Positions 17,784 to 26,885 of a DNA stretch of 64,000 bases are shown piece after piece. Under the pieces are notes generated by a model. It was not told the DNA's origin and did not search any database. It was given only the letters and a program-made list of their open reading frames with translations. The stretch's first letter is position 1. Each line of letters begins with the position of its first letter. Made by a program: the position numbers and the translations under genes. Source of the stretch: Leptolyngbyaceae cyanobacterium clean351 (lineage in GTDB: Bacteria > Cyanobacteriota > Cyanobacteriia > DAIDHW01); NCBI GenBank assembly GCA_027451865.1, contig DAIDHW010000002.1:162902-226901 (forward strand), read 5' to 3'.

Positions 17784-18403
17784 CCCCGCCGCTGCTGGAG
17801 TTGCCGATAGACTTGGCGCAGGTCTACCCGGTGATGCGCCAGGGCTACCAAGGCGTGATAAAACAGGTCGGCCATCTCGGCGGCGATAGCCTGGGGGTCA
17901 TCGTCTTTGCAGGCCATCACCACCTCGGCGGTTTCTTCACCTAATTTTTTCAGGATGCGGTTATCCCCATCCGCTAGTAGCTTACAGGTATAGGAATTCG
18001 GCTGGGGCTGGGCCTGGCGGTCCTGAATCACCGCAAACACCTGGGAGAGAGTGTCGGCGGGGGGGGCGACTACCTGCGCCCCTTGGCGGTGAAAGCAACT
18101 ACGCTCCCCCGTATGGCAAGCAATGTCCCCTACCTGCTCTACCCCCACTAGTAGGGCATCAGCATCGCAATCGTAGCGTAGGGAGCGGAGGTTTTGGACA
18201 TGCCCCGAGGTGCTGCCCTTGGGCCAAAGTTGCGCCCGAGAGCGGCTCCAGAACCAAGTCTGGCCGGTAGAGAGGGTTTTCTCTAGGGATTCCCGGTTCA
18301 TCCAGGCCAGCATCAGTACTGTGCCGTCTAGGTAGTCTTGGACAATGGCGGGCACAAGGCCCCGTTCATCGAAATGAATCTGGTCAGGGGAGAGAGAGTG
18401 CAT
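17780..18403 (-). CDS. hisIE: Bifunctional phosphoribosyl-AMP cyclohydrolase / phosphoribosyl-ATP pyrophosphatase
   Basis: 207 residues. The N-terminal HisI domain (about 1-115) carries the metal-binding signature: [33 protein letters not shown], and [10 protein letters not shown], plus C-H-T-G-E-R-S-C-F. The C-terminal HisE domain (about 120-205) has the MazG-like motif [16 protein letters not shown] followed by [15 protein letters not shown]. Together they catalyse the second and third steps of histidine biosynthesis. The fused arrangement is common in cyanobacteria. It is divergently oriented from thrC across about 150 bases that contain an operator-like dyad. It is a single gene, with no other his gene nearby. 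Confidence 0.95.
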   Translation of the reverse strand: MHSLSPDQIHFDERGLVPAIVQDYLDGTVLMLAWMNRESLEKTLSTGQTWFWSRSRAQLWPKGSTSGHVQNLRSLRYDCDADALLVGVEQVGDIACHTGERSCFHRQGAQVVAPPADTLSQVFAVIQDRQAQPQPNSYTCKLLADGDNRILKKLGEETAEVVMACKDDDPQAIAAEMADLFYHALVALAHHRVDLRQVYRQLQQRRG

Positions 18404-18477
18404 GACCGGGTCAGTGTTTGCTGTCTGAATGTCAATTCTGGCACTAAAGTGGGGGGCGAGAGGGACTGGAATTAATC

Positions 18478-18494
18478 CGGACTAAATTAGTCCG
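18478..18494. promoter_or_regulatory. Perfect operator-like inverted repeat between hisIE and thrC
   Basis: Eight-base arms CGGACTAA and TTAGTCCG flank a single central A. The dyad lies in the 154-base divergent region between two amino-acid biosynthesis genes. It sits immediately upstream of a TTGACA box (18501-18506), a position suited to repression or activation of thrC. No known regulator is assigned. Confidence 0.5.
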
Positions 18495-18500
18495 ATATAG

Positions 18501-18535
18501 TTGACATAAATTACGAGACCGTGCTAACTTATAAT
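18501..18535 (+). promoter_or_regulatory. Candidate thrC promoter elements
   Basis: A perfect TTGACA at 18501-18506 and a perfect TATAAT at 18530-18535 lie upstream of thrC. The spacer is 23 bases, longer than the standard 16-18, so the two may not work together; TATAAT alone could be a -10 with an activator. The thrC ATG follows 23 bases after the TATAAT. Confidence 0.4.
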
Positions 18536-18557
18536 TCAGTCACCTTACACCCCCGCC

Positions 18558-19850
18558 ATGACCCAGGTAACTAGCTCTTCCACCGCCACCTTCCGGGCCC
18601 TCAAGTGTAAAGAGTGTGGTGAAGAGTACGAATTGGCAGCTCTCCACGTGTGTGAATTTTGCTTTGGGCCCCTCGAGGTGGTTTATGACCTGAGCTCCCT
18701 GCGTGGCCGCGTGACCCGGGAGAGCATTCAAGAGGGTCCCCACTCGATCTGGCGCTACCGGCCTTTCCTCCCCGTTGCTACTGAGAACCCAATCGATGTG
18801 GGTACAGGTATGACCCCCCTGGTCCGGGCTAACCGCCTAGCTCGCCGTCTGGGGTTAAAGAATTTACTCATCAAAAATGACGCGGTCAACATGCCCACCC
18901 TCAGCTTCAAAGACCGGGTGGTCTCGGTGGCCCTGACCCGTGCCCGGGAACTGGGGTTCACTACTGTTTCCTGTGCTAGCACCGGTAACCTAGCCAACTC
19001 CACCGCCGCGATTGCCGCCCACGCAGGTTTGGACTGTTGCGTGTTTATTCCTGCGGATCTAGAGGCTGGTAAGGTCCTGGGTACCCTGATCTATGGACCG
19101 ACGGTGATTGCTGTCCAGGGCAATTACGACCAGGTAAATCGTCTCTGTTCCGAGGTGGCTAACACCCACCCCTGGGGATTTGTCAATATCAACCTGCGCC
19201 CCTACTACTCAGAGGGGTCCAAGACCCTGGGCTATGAGGTAGCTGAGCAACTAGGATGGCAACTGCCCGACCATGTGGTCGCCCCCTTAGCTTCAGGTTC
19301 TCTGTTCACCAAGATCTACAAAGGCTTTCAGGACTTCATTCAGGTGGGTTTGGTCGAAGACAAGGTGGTGCGCTTCAGCGGTGCCCAGGCGGAAGGTTGC
19401 TCCCCCATCGCCCAAGCCTTTGCCGAGGAGCGCGACTTTATCACCCCCGTCAAACCCAGCACCATTGCCAAGTCAATTGCCATTGGCAATCCAGCCGACG
19501 GGGTCTACGCCCTAGAGATTGCCCGCAAAACTGGTGGTAACATCAGTGCCGTCAGTGACGCCGAAATTGTTGAAGGCATGAAGCTACTCGCCGAGACTGA
19601 GGGGATCTTCACCGAGACCGCCGGCGGTACCACCATTGCCGTACTGCAAAAGCTGGTGGCGGCGGGGAAAATCGACCCCGAGGAAACTACTGTGGCCTAT
19701 ATTACCGGTAACGGCTTGAAAACCCAGGAGGCAGTCCAGGGGTATATCGGTGAACCCCTCACCATTCAACCTAACCTAGAGGGCTTCGAGCGGGCTCTAG
19801 AGCGCTCTAAGACCCTCCACCGGCTAGAGTGGCAGCCAGTCCTGGTCTAG
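18558..19850 (+). CDS. thrC: Threonine synthase
   Basis: 430 residues. This PLP enzyme converts O-phosphohomoserine to threonine. The N-terminus has a four-Cys ribbon (CKECGEEYE ... CEFCFGP), as in the plant/cyanobacterial-type threonine synthases. The PLP Lys is in PTLSFKDRVV. The CASTGNLANSTAAIAAHAG and GCSPIAQAF regions bind substrate and cofactor phosphate, and the C-terminal TETAGGTTIAVL segment is typical. No separate allosteric domain is visible. It is followed 48 bases later by a ThiS/MoaD-like protein and then a strong terminator, so these two genes form a complete small transcription unit. Confidence 0.95.
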   Translation: MTQVTSSSTATFRALKCKECGEEYELAALHVCEFCFGPLEVVYDLSSLRGRVTRESIQEGPHSIWRYRPFLPVATENPIDVGTGMTPLVRANRLARRLGLKNLLIKNDAVNMPTLSFKDRVVSVALTRARELGFTTVSCASTGNLANSTAAIAAHAGLDCCVFIPADLEAGKVLGTLIYGPTVIAVQGNYDQVNRLCSEVANTHPWGFVNINLRPYYSEGSKTLGYEVAEQLGWQLPDHVVAPLASGSLFTKIYKGFQDFIQVGLVEDKVVRFSGAQAEGCSPIAQAFAEERDFITPVKPSTIAKSIAIGNPADGVYALEIARKTGGNISAVSDAEIVEGMKLLAETEGIFTETAGGTTIAVLQKLVAAGKIDPEETTVAYITGNGLKTQEAVQGYIGEPLTIQPNLEGFERALERSKTLHRLEWQPVLV

Positions 19851-19898
19851 GCGCCGCGGAAGGTTACGAATTTCAGTTGCAGTCCCACCCTTACCCCC

Positions 19899-20174
19899 AT
19901 GAGTGTAAAAGTTCTTATTCCCACCACCCTCCAGAAGTTCACCAATAATCAAGCTACGGTTTTGTGTGATGGTTCTGACGTGGCTAACCTCCTCGAATCC
20001 CTCGACCAATCCTGCCCGGGTATCAAGGCGCGTCTGTGCGATGAGAAGGGTCAGCCCCGGCGCTTCTTGAACCTCTACGTCAACAGTGAGGACATCCGCT
20101 TCTTGGCGGGAGTGAACACACCCCTCCAGGATGGCGACGAGGTGAGCATTGTGCCAGCAGTAGCTGGGGGCTGA
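19899..20174 (+). CDS. MoaD/ThiS-family sulfur-carrier-like protein (CysO-like)
   Basis: 91 residues with a beta-grasp pattern ending in AVAGG, the diglycine needed for thiocarboxylation. The internal [29 protein letters not shown] region (split) and [16 protein letters not shown] are typical of the MoaD/CysO branch rather than ThiS. In mycobacteria the homologous CysO delivers sulfide to a PLP-dependent cysteine synthase (CysM). Here the adjacent PLP enzyme is threonine synthase. Whether they cooperate is unknown; the linkage in one transcript bounded by a terminator is the evidence. It is not the main molybdopterin MoaD by context, since no moa genes are nearby. Confidence 0.8.
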   Translation: MSVKVLIPTTLQKFTNNQATVLCDGSDVANLLESLDQSCPGIKARLCDEKGQPRRFLNLYVNSEDIRFLAGVNTPLQDGDEVSIVPAVAGG

Positions 20175-20200
20175 TTACCCCCTAGTTTCTGGCCAGACCT

Positions 20201-20232
20201 TAGCTAGCGGGACTGCCGCTAGCTATTTTTTT
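20201..20232 (+). terminator. Strong intrinsic terminator after the thrC unit
   Basis: A perfect 10-base stem TAGCTAGCGG / CCGCTAGCTA with a 5-base loop is followed by seven T residues. It lies 27 bases after the MoaD-like stop and before the convergent DUF2993 gene. The T-tract is only on the plus side, so it acts on thrC transcription. Confidence 0.92.
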
Positions 20233-20242
20233 GGGCGGTCCG

Positions 20243-21037
20243 CTACTTACTGCCGGGAAAGTGACGGATCTGGGCAAAGCCACTAAACACCAGCTGATTA
20301 GCCCTAGTCTCTAGGCGATTAATGCGCAGTTCAATGCCGTCCAAGTCAAATCGGTCCAGGTCAACCATGGTGTTCAGGATTTGACCAAACACCCTGGTCA
20401 ACTCACCGGCGAGGGATTGCTGATCCGTAGGCACCTCCTCGGCACAGAACTGGGGATTTTGGAAAACTATCCGCCGCCGGCGCTCTACTCCTAGGGTCGC
20501 CCGCAGGCTAATCGGCACCCCAGGGTGACCAGGGAGATCAACCTTGGCTTGGATCTTGACCTGGTTATGAGGTAAGAGAGCGAGGCTGACGTCTTGGAAG
20601 GAGACTGGCTGCCCTCCGGCTAACGGGTCTAGTTCCGGCAGGGTTAGGTTAGTCAGACGGCGGGTTACCAGCTCAGCCTTAAAAGCCTGATTGATAGCCG
20701 ACTCGGTTAGCACCACCTCGGCGGTGGCCTGGGTAGGCTGACGCAGGCGGAGGCTGCCCCCTAGAAGCGCACGGCCATCGACGGCCACCGCATCAGTCTG
20801 GAAGGACATTTTCTCGACTAGGAAGTCGCGCCGAATCACTAACCCGCGACCTTGCATCTGGAAGCTATCAATCATCCCTTGCAACAGCTTGAAGGAAGGA
20901 AAACACCGCACCAAGACTTCTATGGATTCGCTGCGAGTAAACAGATGACGAAGGGATTGGGCAGCAACTGCATTGATCATCTGTTCCCCGAAGTCCGTGC
21001 CGGGTGGTTCTGTCAGTTCAGTTAGGCCACCGAACAT
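20243..21037 (-). CDS. DUF2993 (LmeA-like) lipid-binding protein
   Basis: 264 residues without a signal peptide. The sequence follows the DUF2993/LmeA pattern: an N-terminal helix with repeated small hydrophobic residues, then alternating beta segments (IEVLVRCFPSFKLLQG, RGLVIRRDFLVEKMSF, ATAEVVLTESAINQAF, DVSLALLPHNQVKIQAKV). The TES-AINQAF element is typical of the family. Mycobacterial LmeA binds phospholipid in the envelope; cyanobacterial members are uncharacterised. It is convergent with the thrC unit. Its start lies about 150 bases downstream of the dnaK stop on the same strand, with the dnaK terminator in between. Confidence 0.75.
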   Translation of the reverse strand: MFGGLTELTEPPGTDFGEQMINAVAAQSLRHLFTRSESIEVLVRCFPSFKLLQGMIDSFQMQGRGLVIRRDFLVEKMSFQTDAVAVDGRALLGGSLRLRQPTQATAEVVLTESAINQAFKAELVTRRLTNLTLPELDPLAGGQPVSFQDVSLALLPHNQVKIQAKVDLPGHPGVPISLRATLGVERRRRIVFQNPQFCAEEVPTDQQSLAGELTRVFGQILNTMVDLDRFDLDGIELRINRLETRANQLVFSGFAQIRHFPGSK

Positions 21038-21139
21038 ACTGCCTCCAGAAAACTAACGTCTCTCTCCATTTGTAACAGAAAGTAAAGATAGTCGCCAATC
21101 GGGTTTACTTTTAGGAGGGATTAGCTTAGGTAATTGGCT

Positions 21140-21174
21140 TAAATAAGAAGCCCCCCGGGGGAGGGCCGGGGGGC
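21140..21174 (-). terminator. Intrinsic terminator after dnaK
   Basis: On the minus strand a perfect 9-base GC stem (GCCCCCCGG / CCGGGGGGC, 21150-21174) with a 7-base loop is followed by the T-rich tract CTTCTTATTT. It starts 17 bases beyond the dnaK stop. Confidence 0.8.
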
Positions 21175-21190
21175 AAATGGGGGTTAACCT

Positions 21191-23068
21191 CTACTTAGTT
21201 TCTGAGTATTCGGCGTCAATGACATCGTCGTCCCCAGGGGGGGTGGTGCCGCCAGCGGTGGTGTCCTCTTGCTGTTGGTATAAAGAACTGCTGACACTAT
21301 AGAGGGCTTGCTGCAGTTCAGTAATTAGGGTCTTCATCCGGGCATCATCATCCTGGGCAATTGCTTGCTTTAGGTCTTTGATCAATCCTTCGACCTTAGC
21401 GCGCTCAGCCCCGGGGACCTTATCTCCCAATTCGTTCAGCTGCTTTTCCGTTTGGGAGACTAGAGAATCAGCCTGGTTGCGGTGTTCTACTCGCTCTCGC
21501 TTGGCCTTGTCGGCGGCGGCGTTCTCCTCCGCCTGCCGCACTAAACGCTCTACTTCCTCTTTGGGAAGGGTGGAAGCCCCAGTGATGGTGATAGACTGCT
21601 CCTTACCAGTACCCTTGTCCTTAGCAGTCACGTTAAGGATGCCGTTGGCGTCAATGTCAAAGGTAACCTCGATCTGGGGCACCCCCCGAGGAGCGCTAGG
21701 GATACCATCTAGGCGGAATGTCCCCAGGCGCTTGTTGTCGGTGGCCATTTCCCGCTCTCCTTGCAGGACTTGGATTTCCACGTTAGTCTGCCCATCTACA
21801 GCGGTGGAGAACACCTCCGACTTTTTGGTGGGCACGGTGGTGTTGCGGGGGATGATCTTGGTCATCACCCCCCCGAGAGTTTCCAACCCTAGGGACAAGG
21901 GGGTGACATCTAGGAGGAGAATATCCTTAACTTCACCCCCAAGGACCCCGGCTTGGATGGCTGCGCCTACCGCCACCACTTCGTCAGGGTTGACCGTTTG
22001 ATTAGGCTCCTTGCCTAGGAGGCGGCGCACCAACTCTTGCACAGCGGGGATCCGCGTCGACCCGCCGACCAGGACCACCTCATCAATTTTCTCCTTGTCA
22101 ATCTTGGCATCGCGCAGGGCGTTTTCCACCGGTACGCGGCAGCGGTCAAAAAGATCAGCACACAGCTCCTCAAACTTAGCCCGGGTCAGGGTGATGTCCA
22201 AATGCTTAGGCCCATCCTGGGTGGCCGTGATGAAGGGGAGGTTGATGTCGGACTGACTGACACTGGAAAGTTCGATTTTAGCTTTTTCGGCCGCTTCAGT
22301 CAGCCGTTGGAGAGCCTGCTTGTCCTTGCGCAGGTCAATTCCCTCCTGAGCCTTGAAGGTTTCTGCCAGGTAGTCCACGATCTTCTTATCGAAGTCGTCA
22401 CCCCCTAGGTGAGTATCCCCAGAGGTGGAGAGTACTTCAAATACCCCATCCCCTACTTCCAGGATCGAGACGTCAAAGGTACCCCCCCCTAAGTCAAAGA
22501 CTATGATGGTCTCGTTGCTCTTACGGTCCAAACCGTAGGCTAAGGAAGCAGCGGTGGGCTCATTGATAATCCGCAACACCTCGACTCCCGCTATCCGCCC
22601 GGCATCCTTGGTGGCTTGGCGCTGGGAGTCATTGAAGTAGGCCGGCACAGTAATCACGGCCTGGGTTACCTTTTCCCCTAGGTACTTGCTGGCATCCTCC
22701 ACTAGTTTGCGGAGGACTTGGGCAGAAATTTCCTCGGGAGCAAACTGTTTGCCAGCACTGCTGCAGTCTAGCTTTACGTTGCCACCGACGTTGAGGACTT
22801 TATAGGAAACCTCCGTAGCCTCGTGGGTCACTTCGTCAAACCGGCGCCCGATAAACCGCTTCACGGAGTAAAAGGTGTTCTCAGGGTTCATCACCGCTTG
22901 GCGCTTGGCAATTTGACCAACCAAGCGGTCCCCATTCTTCGCGTAGGCAACTACGGAGGGGGTAGTCCGGAACCCCTCGGCATTGGCGATTACTGTTGGT
23001 TTCCCCCCTTCCATCACCGCCACTACTGAATTAGTGGTACCCAAGTCAATTCCTACAATTTTAGCCAT
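21191..23068 (-). CDS. dnaK: Molecular chaperone DnaK (Hsp70)
   Basis: 625 residues. The ATPase domain has the phosphate loops [10 protein letters not shown] and [11 protein letters not shown], plus [11 protein letters not shown]. The substrate-binding domain has [14 protein letters not shown] and later [22 protein letters not shown]. The lid is followed by a short C-terminal [11 protein letters not shown] tail of the EEVD-like type, often DVIDAEY in bacteria. It binds unfolded proteins in an ATP cycle with DnaJ and GrpE. The frame extends to 23086, but the ATG at 23066-23068 gives [10 protein letters not shown] and is preceded by GGAGG. Cyanobacteria carry several dnaK genes, so which paralogue this is cannot be decided. 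No dnaJ or grpE is adjacent. Confidence 0.97.
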   Translation of the reverse strand: MAKIVGIDLGTTNSVVAVMEGGKPTVIANAEGFRTTPSVVAYAKNGDRLVGQIAKRQAVMNPENTFYSVKRFIGRRFDEVTHEATEVSYKVLNVGGNVKLDCSSAGKQFAPEEISAQVLRKLVEDASKYLGEKVTQAVITVPAYFNDSQRQATKDAGRIAGVEVLRIINEPTAASLAYGLDRKSNETIIVFDLGGGTFDVSILEVGDGVFEVLSTSGDTHLGGDDFDKKIVDYLAETFKAQEGIDLRKDKQALQRLTEAAEKAKIELSSVSQSDINLPFITATQDGPKHLDITLTRAKFEELCADLFDRCRVPVENALRDAKIDKEKIDEVVLVGGSTRIPAVQELVRRLLGKEPNQTVNPDEVVAVGAAIQAGVLGGEVKDILLLDVTPLSLGLETLGGVMTKIIPRNTTVPTKKSEVFSTAVDGQTNVEIQVLQGEREMATDNKRLGTFRLDGIPSAPRGVPQIEVTFDIDANGILNVTAKDKGTGKEQSITITGASTLPKEEVERLVRQAEENAAADKAKRERVEHRNQADSLVSQTEKQLNELGDKVPGAERAKVEGLIKDLKQAIAQDDDARMKTLITELQQALYSVSSSLYQQQEDTTAGGTTPPGDDDVIDAEYSETK

Positions 23069-23170
23069 AGGGCTTTGCGCCTCCAATTCAACATCAAGAA
23101 ATCTGCTGGCAGTTCGGCAACAGCAGGAGTCGACACCCGCTGGTCCAGGAACACCACGGGACCTATGACT

Positions 23171-23176
23171 TCTATA
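23171..23176 (-). promoter_or_regulatory. Putative -10 box for dnaK
   Basis: TATAGA on the minus strand about 100 bases before the dnaK ATG. No CIRCE element (TTAGCACTC-N9-GAGTGCTAA) was found in the leader. The upstream region is shared with the divergent membrane-protein gene. Confidence 0.35.
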
Positions 23177-23269
23177 CTGAAGGGTGACCCTCCTCTTTTG
23201 AAGGGGGATTTACCGAACTACCTTAGGGCGGTTTGCCGGGCCCGGGGCATTTCCGCCAGACCTTTCCTA

Positions 23270-25006
23270 ATGACTAACCTTAAAACCATCGACCCCCAAC
23301 CCGAAGCTTTGCCCCTATGGCTGCTGTGCCTAGGCTATGGTCTACCCCTAGTCTTCTTGGGGTGGTTTGTGGTCAGATTTAGTGTGAATGTGCCCTACGA
23401 GGACCAGTGGGAATTAATCAATAACCTGTTTATCCCCTTGGCTCAACACCCCTGGCAGTGGCAAGACTTTGTCCTGCGCCAAAATGAGCACCTCTTGGTG
23501 TTCCCCTCAATGATCTTTGCTGGGTTGGCTTTTCTTTCCCACTGGAATGTGCAATGGGAGATGAGCGTCAGTTTAGGTTTGGCCGTGGCCACCGCCTGGC
23601 TGTTGGCTAGGTTGAGCTATTCTCAGGGCCTGGCGCCCTGGGCTAGCCTGATTGCTGGCGTCCTGGTGTTTGGCCTAGGTCAGTGGGAAAACTGGCTGTG
23701 GGGATTTCAGCTAGCCTGGTTTTTGATTAATTTTTGCCTAGTGGCTGCCCTAGTCTGTTTGGCCCGCCCTGACTATGGTTGGGGAGGTTTGGGAGGAGCC
23801 GTAATCTTGGGGGTAGTCGCTAGTTTCTCTTCCGCCCAAGGGCTCCTGGTAGCCCTGGCACTGGTGCCTCTGGTCTTTACCCACGGACCCGGCAAGACCT
23901 GGGTCAGGCTAGGTCTGTGGGGGGCTAGTTGGGCCGTGTGCCTGGGTCTATTTATGTGGCACTACCCCTCTGGTAACCTTGGGGTCCCGCCGATTTCCTG
24001 GTGGCCTAATCCCTGGCCTGTAGGCCACTACTTTTTCATTCTGCTAGGAACACCCCTGAGTGCCGACCTGGGCACCGCCGCCTACGTGGGGGGGGTCGGG
24101 TTATGTCTGTTCCTGCTTGGAGCAGGCTATACCTTGGGCTTTGCCTCTCTTCGGGTGCGCCGCCTAGGCTTACCATGGCTGTGCCTAGGCCTATTCGCCC
24201 TGCTGTTTGCGGTCCTGACCACCCTAGGTCGAGCCGGTTTAGGAATAGAGCAAGCTACCTCCTCGCGCTACACAACCACCTCGGGGCTGCTGTTTGTAAG
24301 TTTGGTATATCTAGCATACTTGTGCCCTCTAGAAGAGTTCTTAGCCCATCGACGGCCCTGGCGATATACCCCAGGGGTGGTGGCAGGGCTGATTTTGTTT
24401 GCTGGGATCGACCAGTCCTTCCATGCCCTTGGGGCTGGCCAGCAGCAGTGGTTAAACCGCCAGGTGGGCAGAGCCTGCCTACAACTGGTCCAAGTCCTAG
24501 CCCATAATTCCCTAAGCGACCCTTGTTTAGATAACCTCTACCCTGATGCCCAGACTGTGCGCCAACGGGCCCTTCTCCTGGCCCACCTAGGCTGGCGGCA
24601 CCTAGTGGCTCCCCAAGAGTTAAGTTTTGACCCGGATCCAGGGATTGACTACGGTCACATCGATACTCCGGTTACCTCGCCAGTTCCCCTACCCTTGACT
24701 TCCCCCGGTCAAGTGACAGTGGCAGGTTGGGCAGTCTTGCCGGGGCGGAGTCAGCCGACGGTGGCCCTGTTGAGTACTAAGGCTGCCCTGCCCCTGCTGG
24801 TGGCGGTGCCTGCTGACCTCCCCAGTCCGGATGTGGCGCGCACCTCCGGCTTGCGGCGCTACAGCTTTGCCCGGTGGTCTATTAGTCTACCCACTCAAGC
24901 CCTCCCCTCCGGAGTGAGTACCCTACAGGCCTGGGTGTACGACCAGCCTAATCCCCATTTAGCCCGACTCCAAGGAAAACCCCTGGTTGACATAACTCCT
25001 CCGTAA
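23270..25006 (+). CDS. Large polytopic membrane protein (possible GT-C-type, unknown)
   Basis: 578 residues from the ATG at 23270. The frame is open from 23075, but that part is the dnaK leader in another strand and not membrane-like. About 11-12 hydrophobic helices occupy residues 15-400. The first large loop has an acidic pair VPYEDQWELIN after helix one, the place where GT-C glycosyltransferases carry their catalytic Asp/Glu, and the second loop carries LRQNEHLLVFP. A soluble C-terminal region of about 170 residues (from about 410) may be a beta-rich periplasmic domain. A GT-C glycosyltransferase is plausible, but no family could be named with confidence. Confidence 0.6.
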   Translation: MTNLKTIDPQPEALPLWLLCLGYGLPLVFLGWFVVRFSVNVPYEDQWELINNLFIPLAQHPWQWQDFVLRQNEHLLVFPSMIFAGLAFLSHWNVQWEMSVSLGLAVATAWLLARLSYSQGLAPWASLIAGVLVFGLGQWENWLWGFQLAWFLINFCLVAALVCLARPDYGWGGLGGAVILGVVASFSSAQGLLVALALVPLVFTHGPGKTWVRLGLWGASWAVCLGLFMWHYPSGNLGVPPISWWPNPWPVGHYFFILLGTPLSADLGTAAYVGGVGLCLFLLGAGYTLGFASLRVRRLGLPWLCLGLFALLFAVLTTLGRAGLGIEQATSSRYTTTSGLLFVSLVYLAYLCPLEEFLAHRRPWRYTPGVVAGLILFAGIDQSFHALGAGQQQWLNRQVGRACLQLVQVLAHNSLSDPCLDNLYPDAQTVRQRALLLAHLGWRHLVAPQELSFDPDPGIDYGHIDTPVTSPVPLPLTSPGQVTVAGWAVLPGRSQPTVALLSTKAALPLLVAVPADLPSPDVARTSGLRRYSFARWSISLPTQALPSGVSTLQAWVYDQPNPHLARLQGKPLVDITPP

Positions 25007-25454
25007 AGGTGGAGGTTTAAAAGTTTTCCCGGGAACCTGGGAATGGCCCGGGGAACTTTGCGGCAATCAAGCCACTCTTGGATCGAATCTAGACGGCTTT
25101 GAAGATCCTCTCAGTGCTTTCCAAGGCAAGCTGAAATTTAAGGCCCGAGGATATTGAGAACACGCTAGCCCGCCAATTCCTGCATAATACTTAACAAAGC
25201 CACGGCAATTGACCTGTAAGGGAGAAGCTGCCTGCTGATTTTAGTTAATTATTATTGCCATGCTTGACTAACCACTAGATCTTCCAGGGCTTATGTGCGA
25301 AATGGTATATAATGTTGGCGCCGCTCAGACCTAAATGCTAAAGAGATTAAGACCTTATAAAGGGCTTTTTACTCTTTTCAGTGGTTTTGCGAGGACTCCG
25401 GTTTGCTGTCGCCCTTGTCCGAATCTGTTCCTAACCGTGCGTGGAGTGTAACCA
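25007..25454. other. 448-base intergenic region upstream of sepF
   Basis: No plausible gene was found. A TATAAT box at 25308-25313 in the context GGTATATAATG would start a leader of about 135 bases ahead of sepF. The leader contains AT-rich and GC-rich blocks but no hairpin I could define as a terminator or riboswitch. The first 290 bases hold only very short open frames. Confidence 0.5.
25308..25313 (+). promoter_or_regulatory. Putative -10 box for sepF-proC
   Basis: A perfect TATAAT lies about 142 bases upstream of the sepF GTG. The -35 region has no TTGACA at standard spacing. A long 5' leader would result. Confidence 0.45.
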
Positions 25455-26033
25455 GTGAGCAACGTATTTAGCAAGTTTCGGGATTTCATCGGCCTGAACG
25501 AACCCCTGGACTACGAATACGAATTCGAAGACCCCCCAGAGCCAGAGTACCGGCCCGACACCCGTTCTTCTGCCTCCTCTCAGCCTGCTAGCCCTGAGAG
25601 TCACCCTAGTCGTCCCCAGGCCAGCCGCCATGGCCTGCGCCTAGAGAGCACCCCAAGCAGCTCCCTAGGCAACGTAATTGATATGCCCCGGTCAGTGCAC
25701 GGCAACCCGGAGGTAGTAATCCTTGACCCCCGGTCCTTTGAAGAGATGCCTCAAGTAATCCAGGCTCTACGGGAGCGCAAGTCCGTAGTTTTAAACCTGA
25801 ACATGATGGAGCCTGACCAGGCTCAGCGGGCAGTAGACTTTGTGGCTGGGGGTACCTTTGCCATTGATGGTCACCAGGAGCGCGTCGGGGAGAGCATATT
25901 TCTGTTCACTCCTAAGTGTGTACAGGTCACAACCCAAGGTGTTGAAGCCACCCAGGAGAATTCCCCCCCGGTGGTGCGGCCTGCTACTCCCGTCCCGGCT
26001 TGGGCTGGCCAGACCAGCTCCATGATGGCTTAG
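25455..26033 (+). CDS. sepF: Cell division protein SepF
   Basis: 192 residues from GTG 25455. The N-terminal amphipathic helix ([11 protein letters not shown]) binds the membrane. An acidic and Ser/Pro-rich linker of about 60 residues follows. The C-terminal SepF domain (about 85-170) shows [50 protein letters not shown] and [11 protein letters not shown], read as split segments. SepF polymerises and links FtsZ to the membrane in cyanobacteria (where it is also called Cdv2) and Gram-positive bacteria. Seven bases separate it from proC, an arrangement common in these groups. Confidence 0.93.
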   Translation: MSNVFSKFRDFIGLNEPLDYEYEFEDPPEPEYRPDTRSSASSQPASPESHPSRPQASRHGLRLESTPSSSLGNVIDMPRSVHGNPEVVILDPRSFEEMPQVIQALRERKSVVLNLNMMEPDQAQRAVDFVAGGTFAIDGHQERVGESIFLFTPKCVQVTTQGVEATQENSPPVVRPATPVPAWAGQTSSMMA

Positions 26034-26040
26034 GTCGTCT

Positions 26041-26847
26041 GTGGCCATTGAATTCGGCATGATTGGGGGCGGGGTGATGGGGGAAGCCCTTTTGTCCCGT
26101 CTACTCCAACAACAAATTTACCAAGCCCAGGAAATTCTGGTCGGTGAGCCCCTGCCAGCCCGGCGGCAATACCTAGCCCAGACCTATGGTATTCAGGTCA
26201 CCCCGGACAATCGTCTGGTAGCCCAAGCCCAGGAGGCACTCCTGTTAGCGGTTAAACCGCAGGTTTTTCCTGGGGTGGCGGCTGACCTGCAAAGCGGGCA
26301 ACCTGCTAGCAACCCGATGATTATTTCCATCCTGGCGGGGGTTTCTCTCCCCTGTCTAGAAACCAATTTCCCAGGTTTACCTGTGGTGCGGGCTATGCCT
26401 AACACCCCTGCCACTGTGGGGGCTGGCATCACAGCTGTAGCCTGGGGGCACAAGATGAATCCCGAGCAGCAAACCTTGGCCAGACGGATCTTTGCGGCGG
26501 TAGGCGAGGTGGTAGAAGTACCCGACTCGCTGATGGATGCGGTGACGGCCCTGGCCGGATCGGGTCCTGGCTACCTGGCTTTGGTCGTTGAGGCTCTCAG
26601 TGATGGAGGGGTGGCCGCTGGCCTGCCCCGAAGTATTGCCCACCAGCTAGCGGTCCAGACCGTTAGGGGCACTGGCGAGCTCCTGCAAACCACTGGCATG
26701 CACCCAGGCGAACTCAAGGACCGGGTCAGTAGCCCGGGCGGCACCACCATCGCCGGTCTGGCAGCCCTGGAACAGGCGGGAGTGCGCGGAGCCCTCATAG
26801 CCGGGGTTTTGGCTGCCTACCGGCGGGCTCAAGAGTTAGGCCAATAG
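26041..26847 (+). CDS. proC: Pyrroline-5-carboxylate reductase
   Basis: 268 residues from GTG 26041. It performs the last step of proline biosynthesis using NAD(P)H. The Rossmann motif is [16 protein letters not shown], and the central segment [15 protein letters not shown] is diagnostic. The C-terminal family signature runs [28 protein letters not shown] (split across about 225-250). It sits directly after sepF, matching the frequent YggS-SepF-ProC arrangement, although no yggS is visible upstream. Confidence 0.96.
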   Translation: MAIEFGMIGGGVMGEALLSRLLQQQIYQAQEILVGEPLPARRQYLAQTYGIQVTPDNRLVAQAQEALLLAVKPQVFPGVAADLQSGQPASNPMIISILAGVSLPCLETNFPGLPVVRAMPNTPATVGAGITAVAWGHKMNPEQQTLARRIFAAVGEVVEVPDSLMDAVTALAGSGPGYLALVVEALSDGGVAAGLPRSIAHQLAVQTVRGTGELLQTTGMHPGELKDRVSSPGGTTIAGLAALEQAGVRGALIAGVLAAYRRAQELGQ

Positions 26848-26885
26848 GACTTAAGATTAGAAGGTGTCAGTTCCGGTTCTGTACA

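Noticed and set aside
21378..22001. Long open frame on the strand opposite dnaK
   Set aside because: It lies wholly inside a highly conserved coding gene and its composition (Ser, Arg, Thr rich) is that of an antisense shadow. No start signal or motif was seen.
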